This document shows, piece by piece, positions 24,911 through 38,853 of a DNA stretch of 39,748 bases (position 1 is the first letter of the stretch; every line of letters begins with the position of its first letter). The translations under genes were made by a program, and so were the position numbers. The stretch comes from an uncultured Actinomycetes bacterium. GTDB lineage: Bacteria > Actinomycetota > Thermoleophilia > RBG-16-64-13. The notes under the pieces were generated by a model. It was given only the letters and a program-made list of their open reading frames with translations, made no database searches and was not told the DNA's origin. Where the stretch lies: NCBI GenBank assembly GCA_903873715.1, contig CAIQPS010000133.1:1-39748 (forward strand), given 5' to 3'.

Positions 24911-27490
24911 TCAGCCGACGGCTCGTATCCTCGGCTTGGGATCTTCGTCCAGAGTCTTGACGAACGTCCGCACGAGTTCCGGGTCGAGTTGCGATCCGGA
25001 CACCTTCAGCAGTTCCCTGCGGGCGCGGTCCGGGTTCAACTTCGCACGGTAAGGCCGGTCGACGGTCATGGCTGCATACGCGTCGGCTACCGCCAGGATG
25101 CGGCCCAACAGCGGGATGTCCTCGCCGAGGAGCCCCGCCGGATAACCGCTGCCGTCGAAGCGCTCGTGATGCGCATGCACTGCTTGCAGGACCTCGGCCA
25201 CCCGCGGCAGGTCGCGGATGATGGTCTCGCCCATGTCGATATGGTGGCGGAGCGCCTGCTGCTCCTCCTCGGTGAGAGGCGCGGGCTTGCGCAGGATCCG
25301 CTGGCCCAGGCCGATCTTCCCGACGTCGTGGAGCATGGCCGCCAGCTTGAGGGTCTCGAGCGATTCGTCGGGCAGACCCAAGTTCTCCCCGAGCTTGACC
25401 GCGTGCATGGCCACCTGGTCGGAATGGCGCCGGGTGTAATGGTCCCGCGTCCCTACGACGTCCATGAGCCGGCCGGCGATGCCGCGCAGGGAGGCAGTCT
25501 CCGCCGGGGCGTCATCGCGGGTGGCGGCCTCGGTGATGGTGTCGCCGCCCCGCTGTTTCGAGGCGTACAGGCTCGCATCGGCGACGCTCACCAATCCGGT
25601 GAACGAGTCGGCATCGGTGGGATAGGTGGCGACGCCCAGGCTGAGATGGAGGGGGATCTCCCTGTCCTTGCTCGCCAGGAAGGGCCGGGAGCCGAGGGCC
25701 TTCTGCAGCCGCTCGGCCATCATCATGGCTCCTTCGCGGTCGGTGTCCGGGAGTATGAGCATCATCTCGTCGCCGCCGACCCGGCCGGCCAGGTCGGTGT
25801 GGCGCAGCACGCTGCGGATGGTGTCGCTGACCTGGTAGAGCACGCGGTCGCCTGCGGGGTGTCCATACGTGTCGTTGAGCAGTTTGAAGTCGTCCAGGTC
25901 GATCATCACCAGCGAGAGCGCGCATCCCCGTTGCTGCGCCCTCCTACCCTCGATGCCGAGTCTTTGATGGATTCCTCTGTGGTTGTAGAGGCCGGTGAGC
26001 GGGTCGCGTTCCGCCAACCGCAGGACCTCCTCGTAGCGGCGGGTGTTGTCGATGGCCGTGGCCAGTTGGGCGCCCACCGAGCGCACGAGGTCCGGGCCCG
26101 TGCCCACGGTCTCCGGGCGGGAGAGCCACAACGACCCGATCCTGTCGCCTCGAGCTTCCAGGGGGACCTCCTCGGCCCGCTGCTCGGCGGGGACAGAGTA
26201 CGGACCGCCCGTCCCGGGGATGTTGTCGGCATCGCCGTACACGGCCGCGATCGCCTCGGACCCGTCGTCTCTGCGCAGTGTCACCCAGCCGGCTCTCGAA
26301 CGGGTCACCGAGCAGGCCAGTTCCAGGCCGTCCTGGATGATCTCCGAGAGGGAGCGGAGGCTGTTGAGATGGACCGCCCCGTTGTTCAACTCCTCGAGGC
26401 GTGAGGTCAGTCCCGCCAGCCGGAGCACCTGGTCGCTGAGTTCCTCCGAGACTTCGGACAGACCGAGATACAGTCTGCGGTTCTGCATCAGAGTCACGAA
26501 CTGCCTGGCGACGAGCAGACAGACCAAGCCGATGCCGACATACACGAGCACCTGCATGCCGGTGTCCCAGACGGCCCCGAACCGCTTGAACTGCACCCAG
26601 ATCAACGTCCCGGCCAGCGGCACCGCGAGGTACGGCACGAGCATGCGCGGGTAGGTCAGCGTGCCTCTGTGCCGAAGCGCCAGCGCCGGCAGGTGGCCTC
26701 TTTGCTCCGAAACCATCCGCCTCCCGGGATAGATCTCCGACAACGTGCCGATCGCTGCCACGGCGAAGACCAGGGCCCACAGGGAATCGATGTAGCCGCC
26801 GGAGGAATATCCGCCGAACCGGGCGATGTCCATGAAGTAGATGGAGTCGGCCACGACCTGCACGAAGAACGCCACCCAGACGATCACCAGGAATCGCGGT
26901 GGCCGGACCTCATGAGGACCGAGGAGGAGCGACGCGAAAGCTACGATGACGAGGAGGTCGCCGAGCGGGTAGGCCAGGCTGACCAGGCCGGCTATCCCGT
27001 GGGGCGAGTTCGCGACGAGCGGGCCCAGGAACAGCGGCCATCCCAGGCCGCCTATCGCCAGGGTGAGCATGAGCGCGTCGATCCCGGACTCGAGGGTCCG
27101 CAGCTTGCCCGAAGCCTTCCAGGTCGCGATCACCACCGTCATGAAGCCCAACGGATAGGAGACCAGGTAGCCGAAGTCGGCGACGGACGGAGACGGGAGG
27201 GCCTCCCGCATGACGACTTCGTACCAGGCGTAGACGACGTCGGCGAACAGGTTCGCGACGATCCAGAACGCTAGGAAGATCCATGTCCACCGGTGTGGTC
27301 CTCCCGCGCTCTTGCGGATGGCCATGCAGGTGAGGACGAAGGCTGCCACCTCAAGAAGAGGCGTGGTGACGTCCGATATGGTGGTGCGGGCGAACGAACC
27401 GAGCGCGAAGAACTGGTTCAGCGCAAAGGTGACGGCCACAAAGCCGACCAGGGCGGCGCCTCCGGCGAGAACGCGGCGATCGAGGTGCAC
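24911..27490 (-). CDS. Membrane-bound GGDEF/HD-GYP c-di-GMP enzyme
   Basis: An 859-residue protein. Roughly the first 335 residues form eight or nine membrane helices (an unassigned MASE-like sensor). A coiled segment at 340-375 and a GAF-like region at about 375-485 follow. The GGDEF domain (490-650) has RDPLTGLYNHRG, the Mg2+ motif DLDDFKLLND, and the signature GGDEM (572-576) in place of GGDEF, with an RxxD inhibitory site (R563-D566) five residues before it. The HD-GYP domain (668-845) has HDVGKIG (H721/D722), HHIDMGE and HHERFDGSGYP. Both halves keep their key acidic and histidine residues, so it could make and degrade c-di-GMP. GTG 27490 follows GGGGGAG. It is convergent with hisD, divergent from hisB. 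Confidence 0.92.
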   Translation of the reverse strand: MHLDRRVLAGGAALVGFVAVTFALNQFFALGSFARTTISDVTTPLLEVAAFVLTCMAIRKSAGGPHRWTWIFLAFWIVANLFADVVYAWYEVVMREALPSPSVADFGYLVSYPLGFMTVVIATWKASGKLRTLESGIDALMLTLAIGGLGWPLFLGPLVANSPHGIAGLVSLAYPLGDLLVIVAFASLLLGPHEVRPPRFLVIVWVAFFVQVVADSIYFMDIARFGGYSSGGYIDSLWALVFAVAAIGTLSEIYPGRRMVSEQRGHLPALALRHRGTLTYPRMLVPYLAVPLAGTLIWVQFKRFGAVWDTGMQVLVYVGIGLVCLLVARQFVTLMQNRRLYLGLSEVSEELSDQVLRLAGLTSRLEELNNGAVHLNSLRSLSEIIQDGLELACSVTRSRAGWVTLRRDDGSEAIAAVYGDADNIPGTGGPYSVPAEQRAEEVPLEARGDRIGSLWLSRPETVGTGPDLVRSVGAQLATAIDNTRRYEEVLRLAERDPLTGLYNHRGIHQRLGIEGRRAQQRGCALSLVMIDLDDFKLLNDTYGHPAGDRVLYQVSDTIRSVLRHTDLAGRVGGDEMMLILPDTDREGAMMMAERLQKALGSRPFLASKDREIPLHLSLGVATYPTDADSFTGLVSVADASLYASKQRGGDTITEAATRDDAPAETASLRGIAGRLMDVVGTRDHYTRRHSDQVAMHAVKLGENLGLPDESLETLKLAAMLHDVGKIGLGQRILRKPAPLTEEEQQALRHHIDMGETIIRDLPRVAEVLQAVHAHHERFDGSGYPAGLLGEDIPLLGRILAVADAYAAMTVDRPYRAKLNPDRARRELLKVSGSQLDPELVRTFVKTLDEDPKPRIRAVG

Positions 27491-27633
27491 GGCTCCCCCA
27501 ACTGCTTCGTGAGCTGCGGACTCTCTACTCCTATCGGCACGTGGACCACTCCGCCTTAACGCCGGGACGGCCCTGCACCCTGTGTTATCCTCCGCTGGAG
27601 AAGTCCAGCCGGAACTTCGACGAGGAGGCGGCA

Positions 27634-28257
27634 GTGCAACCCGATGACTCCGCGAAAACCCAGGCCAAAGGCGGCCGCACCGCCCACATAGACCGCAAGA
27701 CCCGCGAGACCGACATCAGCCTTGCGCTCAACCTGGACGGGACGGGCGCGGCGTACATCGCCACCGGGTTGGGGTTCTTCGATCACATGCTCGACCTGGT
27801 GGCCGGGCACGGCCTCTTCGACCTCAGGGTCACCGCCCAGGGCGACCTGCACACCGGCGGCCACCATACCGTCGAGGACGTGGGCATCTGTCTGGGCAAC
27901 GCCATAGCGGAAGCGTTGGGCGACAAGCGGGGGATAAACCGCTACGGGAGCATGTTCGTCCCCATGGACGAATCGCTCGTGCTCGTGGCACTGGACCTGA
28001 GCGGCCGCCCGTTCTTCGCGTATGAAGGTGGGCCGGTGGGCGAGGCCATCGCCGGGTTCGATGCAGGGCTGGTGTCCGAGTTCTTCCGGGCGGTCACCAA
28101 CAACGCCCGCATGACCATGCACGTGCGCGTACTCGCCGCCGGCGACCTGCACCACACCATCGAAGCCGTGTTCAAGGCGTTCGGCAAGGCTCTGCGCCAG
28201 GCGGTCGCGGCCGATCCGCGCGCCACGGGCGTGCCCTCGACCAAGGGCGTTCTGTGA
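27634..28257 (+). CDS. hisB: Imidazoleglycerol-phosphate dehydratase
   Basis: A 207-residue monofunctional dehydratase of the sixth histidine step, Mn2+-dependent. It shows the paired metal motifs FFDHMLDLVAGHG and GGHHTVEDVGICLG in the first half and LHHTIEAVFKAFGKALRQA in the second, plus RYGSMFVPMDESL. There is no fused HAD phosphatase, so histidinol-phosphatase must be encoded elsewhere. An N-terminal stretch of about 16 polar residues precedes the conserved RTAHIDRKTRETD. GTG 27634 is chosen because GAGGAGG lies 6 nt upstream. It overlaps hisH by GTGA. Confidence 0.95.
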   Translation: MQPDDSAKTQAKGGRTAHIDRKTRETDISLALNLDGTGAAYIATGLGFFDHMLDLVAGHGLFDLRVTAQGDLHTGGHHTVEDVGICLGNAIAEALGDKRGINRYGSMFVPMDESLVLVALDLSGRPFFAYEGGPVGEAIAGFDAGLVSEFFRAVTNNARMTMHVRVLAAGDLHHTIEAVFKAFGKALRQAVAADPRATGVPSTKGVL

Positions 28258-28955
28258 GTTCTTCCACGGTTCGGAACGGCGCACTCTACATCGTCGATTA
28301 CGGGTCGGGCAATCTACGCTCGGTCCAGAAAGCGTTCGAGCACGTGGGTGTCGAAGCCGAGGTCGGGTCCGACCTGAGCGCCATCCGCGCCGCCGCCGCG
28401 CTGGTGCTCCCCGGTGTGGGGGCTTTCGGCGCGGCCATGGCCCAACTCGAGGGCAAGGGGCTGGTTGAGCCGCTCGTCGAGCGGATAGAGGCCGGCGTGC
28501 CGTTCCTCGGGGTCTGCCTGGGACTGCAGTTGCTCTTCGAGGCCAGCGAGGAAGACCCGGGGGTGAAGGGCCTTGGCCTCATCAAGGGTGATGTCCGCTC
28601 CCTGCCGCCCACAGTGAAGGTGCCGCATATCGGCTGGAACCAGGCGGAGCTCTGCGGTTGCTCCGACCTCTTCGACGGCATCCCGGATGGGTCGGCCTTC
28701 TACTTCGTGCACAGCTATGCCGTGGTGCCTCGCTCGCCGAGAGACGTCATGTGCATGACCGAGTACGACGGCATCACCTTCGTATCCGGCATAGAGACCG
28801 GCAACGTGGCCGCCGTGCAGTTCCATCCGGAGAAATCCAGCACGCTGGGTCTCCGCTTCTACCGTAACTTCGCCCGCAACGCGGGTCTGGCAGTCGGTCC
28901 CGATCCGGGCGCCGGCGGCGGGGCCGGCGGGACGGCGCCGGGAGGGACGCTGTGA
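28254..28955 (+). CDS. hisH: Imidazole glycerol phosphate synthase, glutaminase subunit
   Basis: A 233-residue class I glutamine amidotransferase that supplies ammonia to HisF. Catalytic triad: nucleophile C88 in GVCLGLQLLF, H191 and E193 in QFHPEKSS. The oxyanion strand PGVGAFG and the interface VPHIGWNQ are also present. The last 20 or so residues are a Gly/Pro/Ala tail not usual for HisH. It starts at GTG overlapping the hisB stop and itself overlaps hisA by GTGA, so hisB-H-A-F are translated as a coupled chain. Confidence 0.95.
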   Translation: MSSSTVRNGALYIVDYGSGNLRSVQKAFEHVGVEAEVGSDLSAIRAAAALVLPGVGAFGAAMAQLEGKGLVEPLVERIEAGVPFLGVCLGLQLLFEASEEDPGVKGLGLIKGDVRSLPPTVKVPHIGWNQAELCGCSDLFDGIPDGSAFYFVHSYAVVPRSPRDVMCMTEYDGITFVSGIETGNVAAVQFHPEKSSTLGLRFYRNFARNAGLAVGPDPGAGGGAGGTAPGGTL

Positions 28956-29830
28956 GGCTGCTTCCCGCCATCGACATACAGGGCGGCCGCTGCGTGCGGC
29001 TGCGCAGAGGCGACTTCGCCGACGAGACCGTCTTCGGGGACGACCCGGTGGCCATGGCCAAGTCCTGGATGCAGGAGGGCGCGCAGTACCTCCACGTCGT
29101 CGACCTGGACGGCGCCCGGGAGGGTGAGCCGCGCAACTTCCATCTGATCCGGGCCATCGCCGAGGCGATCCCCGGGGTCCAGGTGGAGGCCGGAGGAGGC
29201 TTCCGGAGCGAAGCCTCACTGCGGCTGGTGCTCGAGAGCCAGGTGGGCAAAGCGGTGATAGGCACCAGCGCCGTGGAGGACAAGCGCTTCCTGAAGCAGG
29301 CGTTGGAGCTCCTGGGGCCGGGACGGGTGGTCGTCGCCATCGATGCCGAGCACGGCAAGGTCAAGACCCGCGGCTGGGTGCAGCAGAGCGACGTCCTGGC
29401 GCTCGACCTGGCCCGCGAACTGGAACAGCTCGGGGTCTGGGAGATCCTCTACACCGACATCAGCCGCGACGGCATGATGCAGAGCGTCAACCTCGACGGC
29501 CTGCGGGAACTGGCGGAGAACACCGCGCTGGACATCATCGCGTCGGGTGGGGTGACGAGCCTCGACGACCTCCGGGCCGTCAAGGAATTGGAACCGCTGG
29601 GGGTCACGGGCGTGATCGCCGGGCGGGCGCTGTACGAGAAGCGCTTCACGGTCGCCGAAGCCCGGGCCGTGCTGGACAGCGCGGTCCAGTGCTGCTGCGG
29701 CATCCCCCGGGGTGCGGTGCCTGTCGCCGGTGGGGAGAGCTCGTGCGGGGTGGCGCCTGCGCAGCCGGCGCCCGGCTTTGAGGTGGCGCCACCGGCGTCC
29801 GGTGCCGGCCCGAAAGGCGGCGAGGCCTGA
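28952..29830 (+). CDS. hisA: ProFAR isomerase (HisA) with C-terminal extension
   Basis: A 292-residue (beta/alpha)8-barrel isomerase of the fourth histidine step. Catalytic D8 is in [10 protein letters not shown] and D131 in [11 protein letters not shown]. Phosphate-binding loops are EAGGGFRS and the pair [15 protein letters not shown]. The normal barrel ends near residue 245. About 48 extra residues rich in Cys, Gly, Pro and Ala follow, including a CCCG cluster, without recognisable homology. An actinobacterial PriA (dual HisA/TrpF) role cannot be excluded from sequence alone. The stop overlaps the hisF ATG by one base (TGATG). Confidence 0.92.
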   Translation: MRLLPAIDIQGGRCVRLRRGDFADETVFGDDPVAMAKSWMQEGAQYLHVVDLDGAREGEPRNFHLIRAIAEAIPGVQVEAGGGFRSEASLRLVLESQVGKAVIGTSAVEDKRFLKQALELLGPGRVVVAIDAEHGKVKTRGWVQQSDVLALDLARELEQLGVWEILYTDISRDGMMQSVNLDGLRELAENTALDIIASGGVTSLDDLRAVKELEPLGVTGVIAGRALYEKRFTVAEARAVLDSAVQCCCGIPRGAVPVAGGESSCGVAPAQPAPGFEVAPPASGAGPKGGEA

Positions 29831-30615
29831 TGCATATGAAGCGCATCATCCCCTGTCTGGACGTGGATCGCGGGCGGGTGGTCAAGGGCACCAACTTCGT
29901 GGACATCCGCGATGCCGGCGACCCGGTGGAGCTGGCTTCCCGGTACGACAAGGAAGGCGCCGACGAGGTGGTCTTCCTCGACATCACCGCGTCGCACGAG
30001 AAGCGCGACACCATCGTGGGGTTGGCCCGCCACTGCGCCGAGGAGCTGTTCATCCCGTTCACCATCGGCGGAGGCATCCGCAGCGAGGAAGACGTGCGTG
30101 CGCTGCTGGGAGCCGGTGCCGACAAGGTGTCGTTGAACTCCGCCGCCATCAAAGACCCCGGACTGATATCCGCATGCGCCCGGCGTTTCGGGTCGCAGTG
30201 CGTGGTGCTGGCCATCGACGCCAAGCGCACGCCCGCGCCGGCCGGCAAGGTGTGCGAGGGCGGCCTCTACTGGGAGGCCTACCTGAACGGCGGCAGGGTG
30301 CCTACGGGCCTCGACGCCGTCGAGTGGGCGGTCAAGGCCGTGGGCATGGGTGCCGGCGAGATCCTCCTGACCTCCATGGACTGCGACGGCACCAAGGACG
30401 GCTACGACCTGGAACTCACCCGGGCGGTCGCCGAAGCGGTCAACGTCCCGGTCATCGCCAGCGGCGGCGCCGGGACCCTGGACCATCTGGTCGAGGTGGT
30501 CAAGGAGGGCAAGGCCGACGCCGTGCTTGCCGCCTCCATCTTCCACTACCGGGAATACTCCATCCACGAAGCCAAGCAGTACATGGCCGAGCGAGGCATC
30601 CCGGTAAGGTTGTAG
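29830..30615 (+). CDS. hisF: Imidazole glycerol phosphate synthase, cyclase subunit
   Basis: A 261-residue barrel enzyme forming ImGP and AICAR with ammonia from HisH. The catalytic pair D11 (IPCLDVDRG) and D130 (AIDAKR) are at the positions known from Thermotoga HisF. The barrel-gate and phosphate loops [27 protein letters not shown] and [10 protein letters not shown] are intact. ATG 29830 overlaps the hisA stop. hisI/hisE do not follow; instead a lipoprotein gene begins three nucleotides after the stop. Confidence 0.96.
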   Translation: MHMKRIIPCLDVDRGRVVKGTNFVDIRDAGDPVELASRYDKEGADEVVFLDITASHEKRDTIVGLARHCAEELFIPFTIGGGIRSEEDVRALLGAGADKVSLNSAAIKDPGLISACARRFGSQCVVLAIDAKRTPAPAGKVCEGGLYWEAYLNGGRVPTGLDAVEWAVKAVGMGAGEILLTSMDCDGTKDGYDLELTRAVAEAVNVPVIASGGAGTLDHLVEVVKEGKADAVLAASIFHYREYSIHEAKQYMAERGIPVRL

Positions 30616-30618
30616 CCC

Positions 30619-32037
30619 ATGCGCGTCGGCAGGTCAAAGGTGCGCGCTCTGCTGTTCGGTCTGACGGGTCTGTTGTTCGCGGCCGCGCTCGCCGGGTGCG
30701 GCGACGGGACCGGTACCGCGCCAGAGCCCGCGGCCAGCGGCTCGACCGCGGCCACCTCGGCCACCACCGTGAAGCCCGGCCTCCTGACGACCACCACCGC
30801 GGCGCCGCCTCTCACGACCGGGACCACGCCGCCCACCGTGACGCGCGTCCTGGACGACGCGCAGAAGGACCGCGCACTCGCATCGTTCTCCAAAGGCACC
30901 GCCGGCTACTACTATGGGTCGCCTCTCTTCAGGGCCGGGTACGTGTATATCGGGACCTCCTCCGGTCCGGATTCCTCTCCGGCTCCGGACAACTCGTTCT
31001 ACAGGCTGGACGCCGGTCTGAAGCTGCTGTGGGAGTATCCGCTGGGCACGGACGAGGTGCGGGGCACCGCGGACCTGGACGGCGAGGGTAACGTCTATTT
31101 CACGGTCCAGAGCGGGCGCACCAAGGGGGACACGTCCGGCGCCGCCGTCTCCGTGTGCTCCCTCGATAAGTATGGGAAGTTTCGGTGGAAGGCACCGGTG
31201 ATCGCCAGGGGCCTCGTCCCGGCCGACCGGCCGATCGAACTGACGGTCGGCGGGCACGTGTACGTCGCTGGTGATGCCTTCTATGTGCTCGACCTGGCGA
31301 CGGGACAGACCATAGCGAAGTCGCCCGGTGTGACCAACGGTTCCAAGCCCCTCATGGATTCGCAGGGCCGGGTCTACGTCGAGAGCGCCACCGGCACGTA
31401 CTGCTTCACCGCCGAGGGCAGACCGGTGTGGAGCTACCAGCCGAAGGGCGACGCATATCTCGGCGCGGTGGGCTACTCGAGCCCGGCGTTCCAGCCGGGG
31501 GCCACGAGAGTGATCGTGCTCGACGCGAACTGGATCTACGCGCTCGATTCGGCCACGGGCAGGCTCGTCTGGAAGTTCGATACGAAGGCGCGCGGTGAGA
31601 CGCGGGCGAAGCCGTCGGTGGACGACAAGGGGAACATCTACGTCTGCACCATCAGTGAGGACGGGCCGAGCACCTTCAGTGCCGTGAAGGCCGATGGCAG
31701 CGGCCTCATGTGGACGCGTGGCGGTTTCGGTGGAGCCCCGGGGTCGCCGGTCATCGGTGACGCCGGCATCGTCTACTTCGGCACCGAGGGTAGGCTGAGG
31801 GACGCCGCGGGAACGGTCGTCCCGGGCATCCACGCCCTCGACACGGCGACCGGCACGATCTCGTGGGAGGCCGTGCTCGACGGGGACGTGGCCGATTCTC
31901 CGACGATGGCTCCCGACGGGACCCTCTATGTCGCGCTGACCGGGGATGCGGGGCGTCCGGGGATGGTCGTCGCCCTGGCGTCCGACAGCAACGGCCCGCT
32001 CCCCAACGCCGGAGGCGTCCAGCTCACCGACGAGTAG
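30619..32037 (+). CDS. PQQ-like beta-propeller lipoprotein
   Basis: A 472-residue exported lipoprotein. It has a basic start, a hydrophobic segment and a lipobox ending AALAGC (Cys near residue 27). A Thr/Ala/Ser/Pro-rich linker of about 45 residues follows, then a beta-propeller of PQQ/WD40-like blades, recognised by repeats such as YALDSATGRLVWKFDT, HALDTATGTISWEAVL and VYFGTEG. Similar propellers serve as binding platforms; there is no evidence here for PQQ itself or for a dehydrogenase. The ATG is only three bases from hisF with a weak Shine-Dalgarno, so it may be expressed by read-through. Confidence 0.85.
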   Translation: MRVGRSKVRALLFGLTGLLFAAALAGCGDGTGTAPEPAASGSTAATSATTVKPGLLTTTTAAPPLTTGTTPPTVTRVLDDAQKDRALASFSKGTAGYYYGSPLFRAGYVYIGTSSGPDSSPAPDNSFYRLDAGLKLLWEYPLGTDEVRGTADLDGEGNVYFTVQSGRTKGDTSGAAVSVCSLDKYGKFRWKAPVIARGLVPADRPIELTVGGHVYVAGDAFYVLDLATGQTIAKSPGVTNGSKPLMDSQGRVYVESATGTYCFTAEGRPVWSYQPKGDAYLGAVGYSSPAFQPGATRVIVLDANWIYALDSATGRLVWKFDTKARGETRAKPSVDDKGNIYVCTISEDGPSTFSAVKADGSGLMWTRGGFGGAPGSPVIGDAGIVYFGTEGRLRDAAGTVVPGIHALDTATGTISWEAVLDGDVADSPTMAPDGTLYVALTGDAGRPGMVVALASDSNGPLPNAGGVQLTDE

Positions 32038-32059
32038 CGGCGCTCGCCTCGGCAGTGAC

Positions 32060-32074
32060 GGTGGCCCAGCCACC
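32060..32074. terminator. Small hairpin between convergent genes
   Basis: GGTGGC and GCCACC form a 6-bp stem with a 3-nt loop in the 49-nt gap between the propeller lipoprotein and the receiver/PEP-synthase-like gene. There is no T-run, so it is only a possible bidirectional terminator. Confidence 0.25.
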
Positions 32075-32086
32075 CGTTGCCCCAGA

Positions 32087-37717
<5,631 letters not shown>

Positions 37718-37741
37718 GGCGCGACGGGAGCCGGAGGGCGC

Positions 37742-38803
37742 ATGAGGAGATCGTTGGTCGACAGGGAGGCCGTCGAAAGGCTGTTCCTCATCGCGGGGGC
37801 TCTGCGGAGCGGCGTCATCGACGCGTTGGCGGCGGACGACGGCCTGACCGCGGCCCAGGTGGCGGCGGCCGCGGGAGCCGACGTGAGGGCGGCGGTGATC
37901 GTATTGGAGGCGCTCGCCGGCGAGGGTCTCGTCGAGCGCGAAGGGCCCGTGCCCGAGCCGCCCGTGCCGGCGGAGCCGGTCGGAGAGGGCCTTGGCGGCC
38001 CCACGGGGAACCCCACCGGTGCCCCGGCGGCCTCCCGGACGGGCGAGCCACTCTACCGGTTGAGCGCCCTGGGGCGCGACCACCTGGTGGGCCCGGGCCC
38101 GGACCTCGAACGCTGGCAGTTGCTCCATCAGGCTCGTAAAGCCTGGGGATGGCTCGAGCTCCCGGAGATCATCCAGACGGGGTCGGCCCCTCCACGCGAC
38201 CCTGCCAGCCGCGATACGAGGACCATGGTGTCCGCGATGGGGGAGCGGGACCCGGCGATCGTGGAAGAGATCGTGAACGTCTGCCTCACCTATGCCGGCG
38301 CCATCGAGACGATGATCGACGTCGCCGGGGCTGTGGGGCACGTGGCCCGGCAGTTCTCCCGCTGTGGAGTGAGGGCCACGCTCTTCGACCGGCCGGCGGT
38401 CATGCCCATCGCCGAGGAGTACCTGGGGGAGGACGCCAAGGACATCGCCTTCGTGGGCGGCGACCTCACCGAGGCGCTTCCGCCGGGGCCCTTCGACCTG
38501 ATGTACTTCGGCAACGTGCTGCATATCTACGACCCTGTCACGGACGCGCGGGTCATCCGGGAGGCCTATGCTTCGCTCGCGCCCGGCGGCGTCATCGGCA
38601 TCCAGAACTATCTATGGGGCCGCAGCCGGCGCGCCGCGATGTTCGCGGTGAACATGCTGCAGTCGGTGGAGAACGGCGGCGTCTGGAGCGAAGCCATGTA
38701 TCGCGGGTGGTTGAGCGAGGCCGGGTTTGCGAAGATAGAGACGTTCGACCTCGAGACGGGTGAGAGTCAGCTGATCCTGGCCCGCAGGCCCGCAGGGGAA
38801 TGA
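37742..38803 (+). CDS. SAM-dependent O-methyltransferase-like protein
   Basis: A 353-residue protein. The N-terminal winged-helix dimerisation domain (about 1-110: AGALRSGVIDALAADDGLTA, VVLEALAGEGLVEREG-like) is typical of plant/bacterial O-methyltransferases such as hydroxyneurosporene or acetylserotonin types. It is interrupted by a Pro/Gly-rich insert at about 70-100. The C-terminal Rossmann domain has motif I TMIDVAGAVGHVARQF in place of DVGGGxG, RATLFDRPAV (motif II), FVGGDLTEALPPGPFDLMYF and ASLAPGGVIGIQ. SAM binding is plausible despite the altered glycine motif. The substrate is unknown. ATG 37742 follows GGAGG. There is no quinone, pigment or antibiotic cluster nearby to guide a guess. 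Confidence 0.8.
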   Translation: MRRSLVDREAVERLFLIAGALRSGVIDALAADDGLTAAQVAAAAGADVRAAVIVLEALAGEGLVEREGPVPEPPVPAEPVGEGLGGPTGNPTGAPAASRTGEPLYRLSALGRDHLVGPGPDLERWQLLHQARKAWGWLELPEIIQTGSAPPRDPASRDTRTMVSAMGERDPAIVEEIVNVCLTYAGAIETMIDVAGAVGHVARQFSRCGVRATLFDRPAVMPIAEEYLGEDAKDIAFVGGDLTEALPPGPFDLMYFGNVLHIYDPVTDARVIREAYASLAPGGVIGIQNYLWGRSRRAAMFAVNMLQSVENGGVWSEAMYRGWLSEAGFAKIETFDLETGESQLILARRPAGE

Positions 38804-38853
38804 CGCGACGCGAGTGAAACGGCCGCCGGCCTAGACGGGAGAATGCGACGACG

